Shown here one piece after another: positions 5,162 to 5,412 of a stretch of 5,412 nucleotides of DNA (position 1 is the first letter of the stretch; each line of letters opens with the position of its first letter). Below the pieces are notes generated by a model. It was not told the origin of the DNA. It saw only the letters and a program-made list of their open reading frames with translations, and searched no databases. A program made the translations under genes and the position numbers. The stretch is from an uncultured Stenotrophomonas sp. Its GTDB lineage: Bacteria > Pseudomonadota > Gammaproteobacteria > Xanthomonadales > Xanthomonadaceae. The stretch is from contig CAMICU010000240.1 in NCBI GenBank assembly GCA_946223375.1, forward strand, positions 1 to 5,412. Direction: 5' to 3'.

Positions 5162-5412
5162 TCAGCCCGCCGTGACCGCGCGCTTGGCCGCCGCCACGAT
5201 CCGCTCCACGCTCGGCAGGTACTTCATCTCCAGGCGGAACAGCGGGATGTGGGTGTCATAGCCGGTGACGCGCTCGACCGGGGCGAGCAGGTCGTACATC
5301 GACTCCTCGGCCAGGCGGGCGGCGATCTCGGCACCGAAACCGGCGGTCTTGGGCGCTTCCTGCACGATCACGCAGCGGCCGGTCTTGGCCACCGATTCGG
5401 CGATGGTGGCGA
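5162..5412 (-). CDS. 2-oxo acid dehydrogenase E1 subunit beta, C-terminal part (start outside window)
   Basis: Only the last 82 residues are visible; the whole subunit is normally about 325-350 residues. They form the end of the transketolase C-terminal domain of E1-beta, which with E1-alpha decarboxylates the 2-oxo acid on thiamine diphosphate and acylates the lipoyl arm of E2. Visible motifs are RCVIVQEAP (a few residues after the edge), GFGAEIAARLAEE, and APVERVTGYDTHIP followed by YLPSVERI near the C-terminus. The GYDT-x-x-P stretch resembles branched-chain 2-oxo acid dehydrogenase beta (GYDTPFP in the human protein, from memory), more than pyruvate dehydrogenase. An in-frame GTG at 5390-5392 is internal, since the frame stays open to the edge with matching sequence (ATIAES). 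The TGA at 5162-5164 sits one base before the SH3 ATG. E1-alpha is expected upstream, outside the window. Confidence 0.9.
   Translation of the reverse strand, partial: ATIAESVAKTGRCVIVQEAPKTAGFGAEIAARLAEESMYDLLAPVERVTGYDTHIPLFRLEMKYLPSVERIVAAAKRAVTAG

Noticed and set aside
3449..5261. Two long + strand open frames (3449-4906 and 3723-5261) opposite E2 and the SH3 gene.
   Set aside because: They mirror well-supported coding sequence, overlap each other, and encode compositionally biased products with no known motif.

Overview
The window is very GC-rich (by eye well above 65%). Its gene content and protein style, including Ala/Pro/Arg-rich proteins, E1-alpha/E1-beta-type 2-oxo acid dehydrogenase genes and a bacterial SH3 protein, suggest a gammaproteobacterium of the Xanthomonadaceae, most likely Stenotrophomonas or a close relative. 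This assignment is recognition from protein style, not a database match. No mobile element, CRISPR array, rRNA or tRNA was seen, and the DNA looks like ordinary chromosomal backbone.

Layout. One gene lies on the + strand at the left edge (2-601): the 3' part of a TIP30/HTATIP2-like NAD(P)-binding Rossmann protein whose start is outside the window. Everything else is on the - strand, so transcription of the rest runs right to left. At the right edge is the distal part of a branched-chain-type 2-oxo acid dehydrogenase operon: the C-terminal end of E1-beta (5162-5412), a small tandem-SH3 protein (4807-5160) and the E2 lipoamide acyltransferase (3455-4810). These three are packed with a 1-nt gap and a 4-nt ATGA overlap, and they end at a clear intrinsic terminator (3404-3431). 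Next comes a single membrane-anchored protein of unknown function (2902-3324). A second tightly packed group follows: a double zinc-ribbon protein (2438-2773), a DUF998 membrane protein (1841-2431), a VOC/glyoxalase-like protein (1424-1810) and a classical short-chain dehydrogenase (611-1372). The last of these converges on the + strand gene with only 9 nt between the two stop codons.

How the genes work together. E1-beta and E2 belong to one complex that oxidatively decarboxylates 2-oxo acids and passes the acyl group to CoA. The heterodimeric E1 type and the GYDT-x-x-P motif near the E1-beta C-terminus favour branched-chain 2-oxo acids, which in xanthomonads supply primers for iso/anteiso fatty acids. 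The SH3 protein is locked into the same translational unit, so it may serve the complex, but this is inferred from position only. The zinc-ribbon/DUF998/VOC/SDR group shows no obvious shared pathway.

I found no clear new system. The points most worth a second look are the tandem-SH3 gene between E1-beta and E2, the Thr in place of the usual Asp in the E2 catalytic HRxxDG motif, and a RanBP2-type zinc finger pattern in a bacterial protein.
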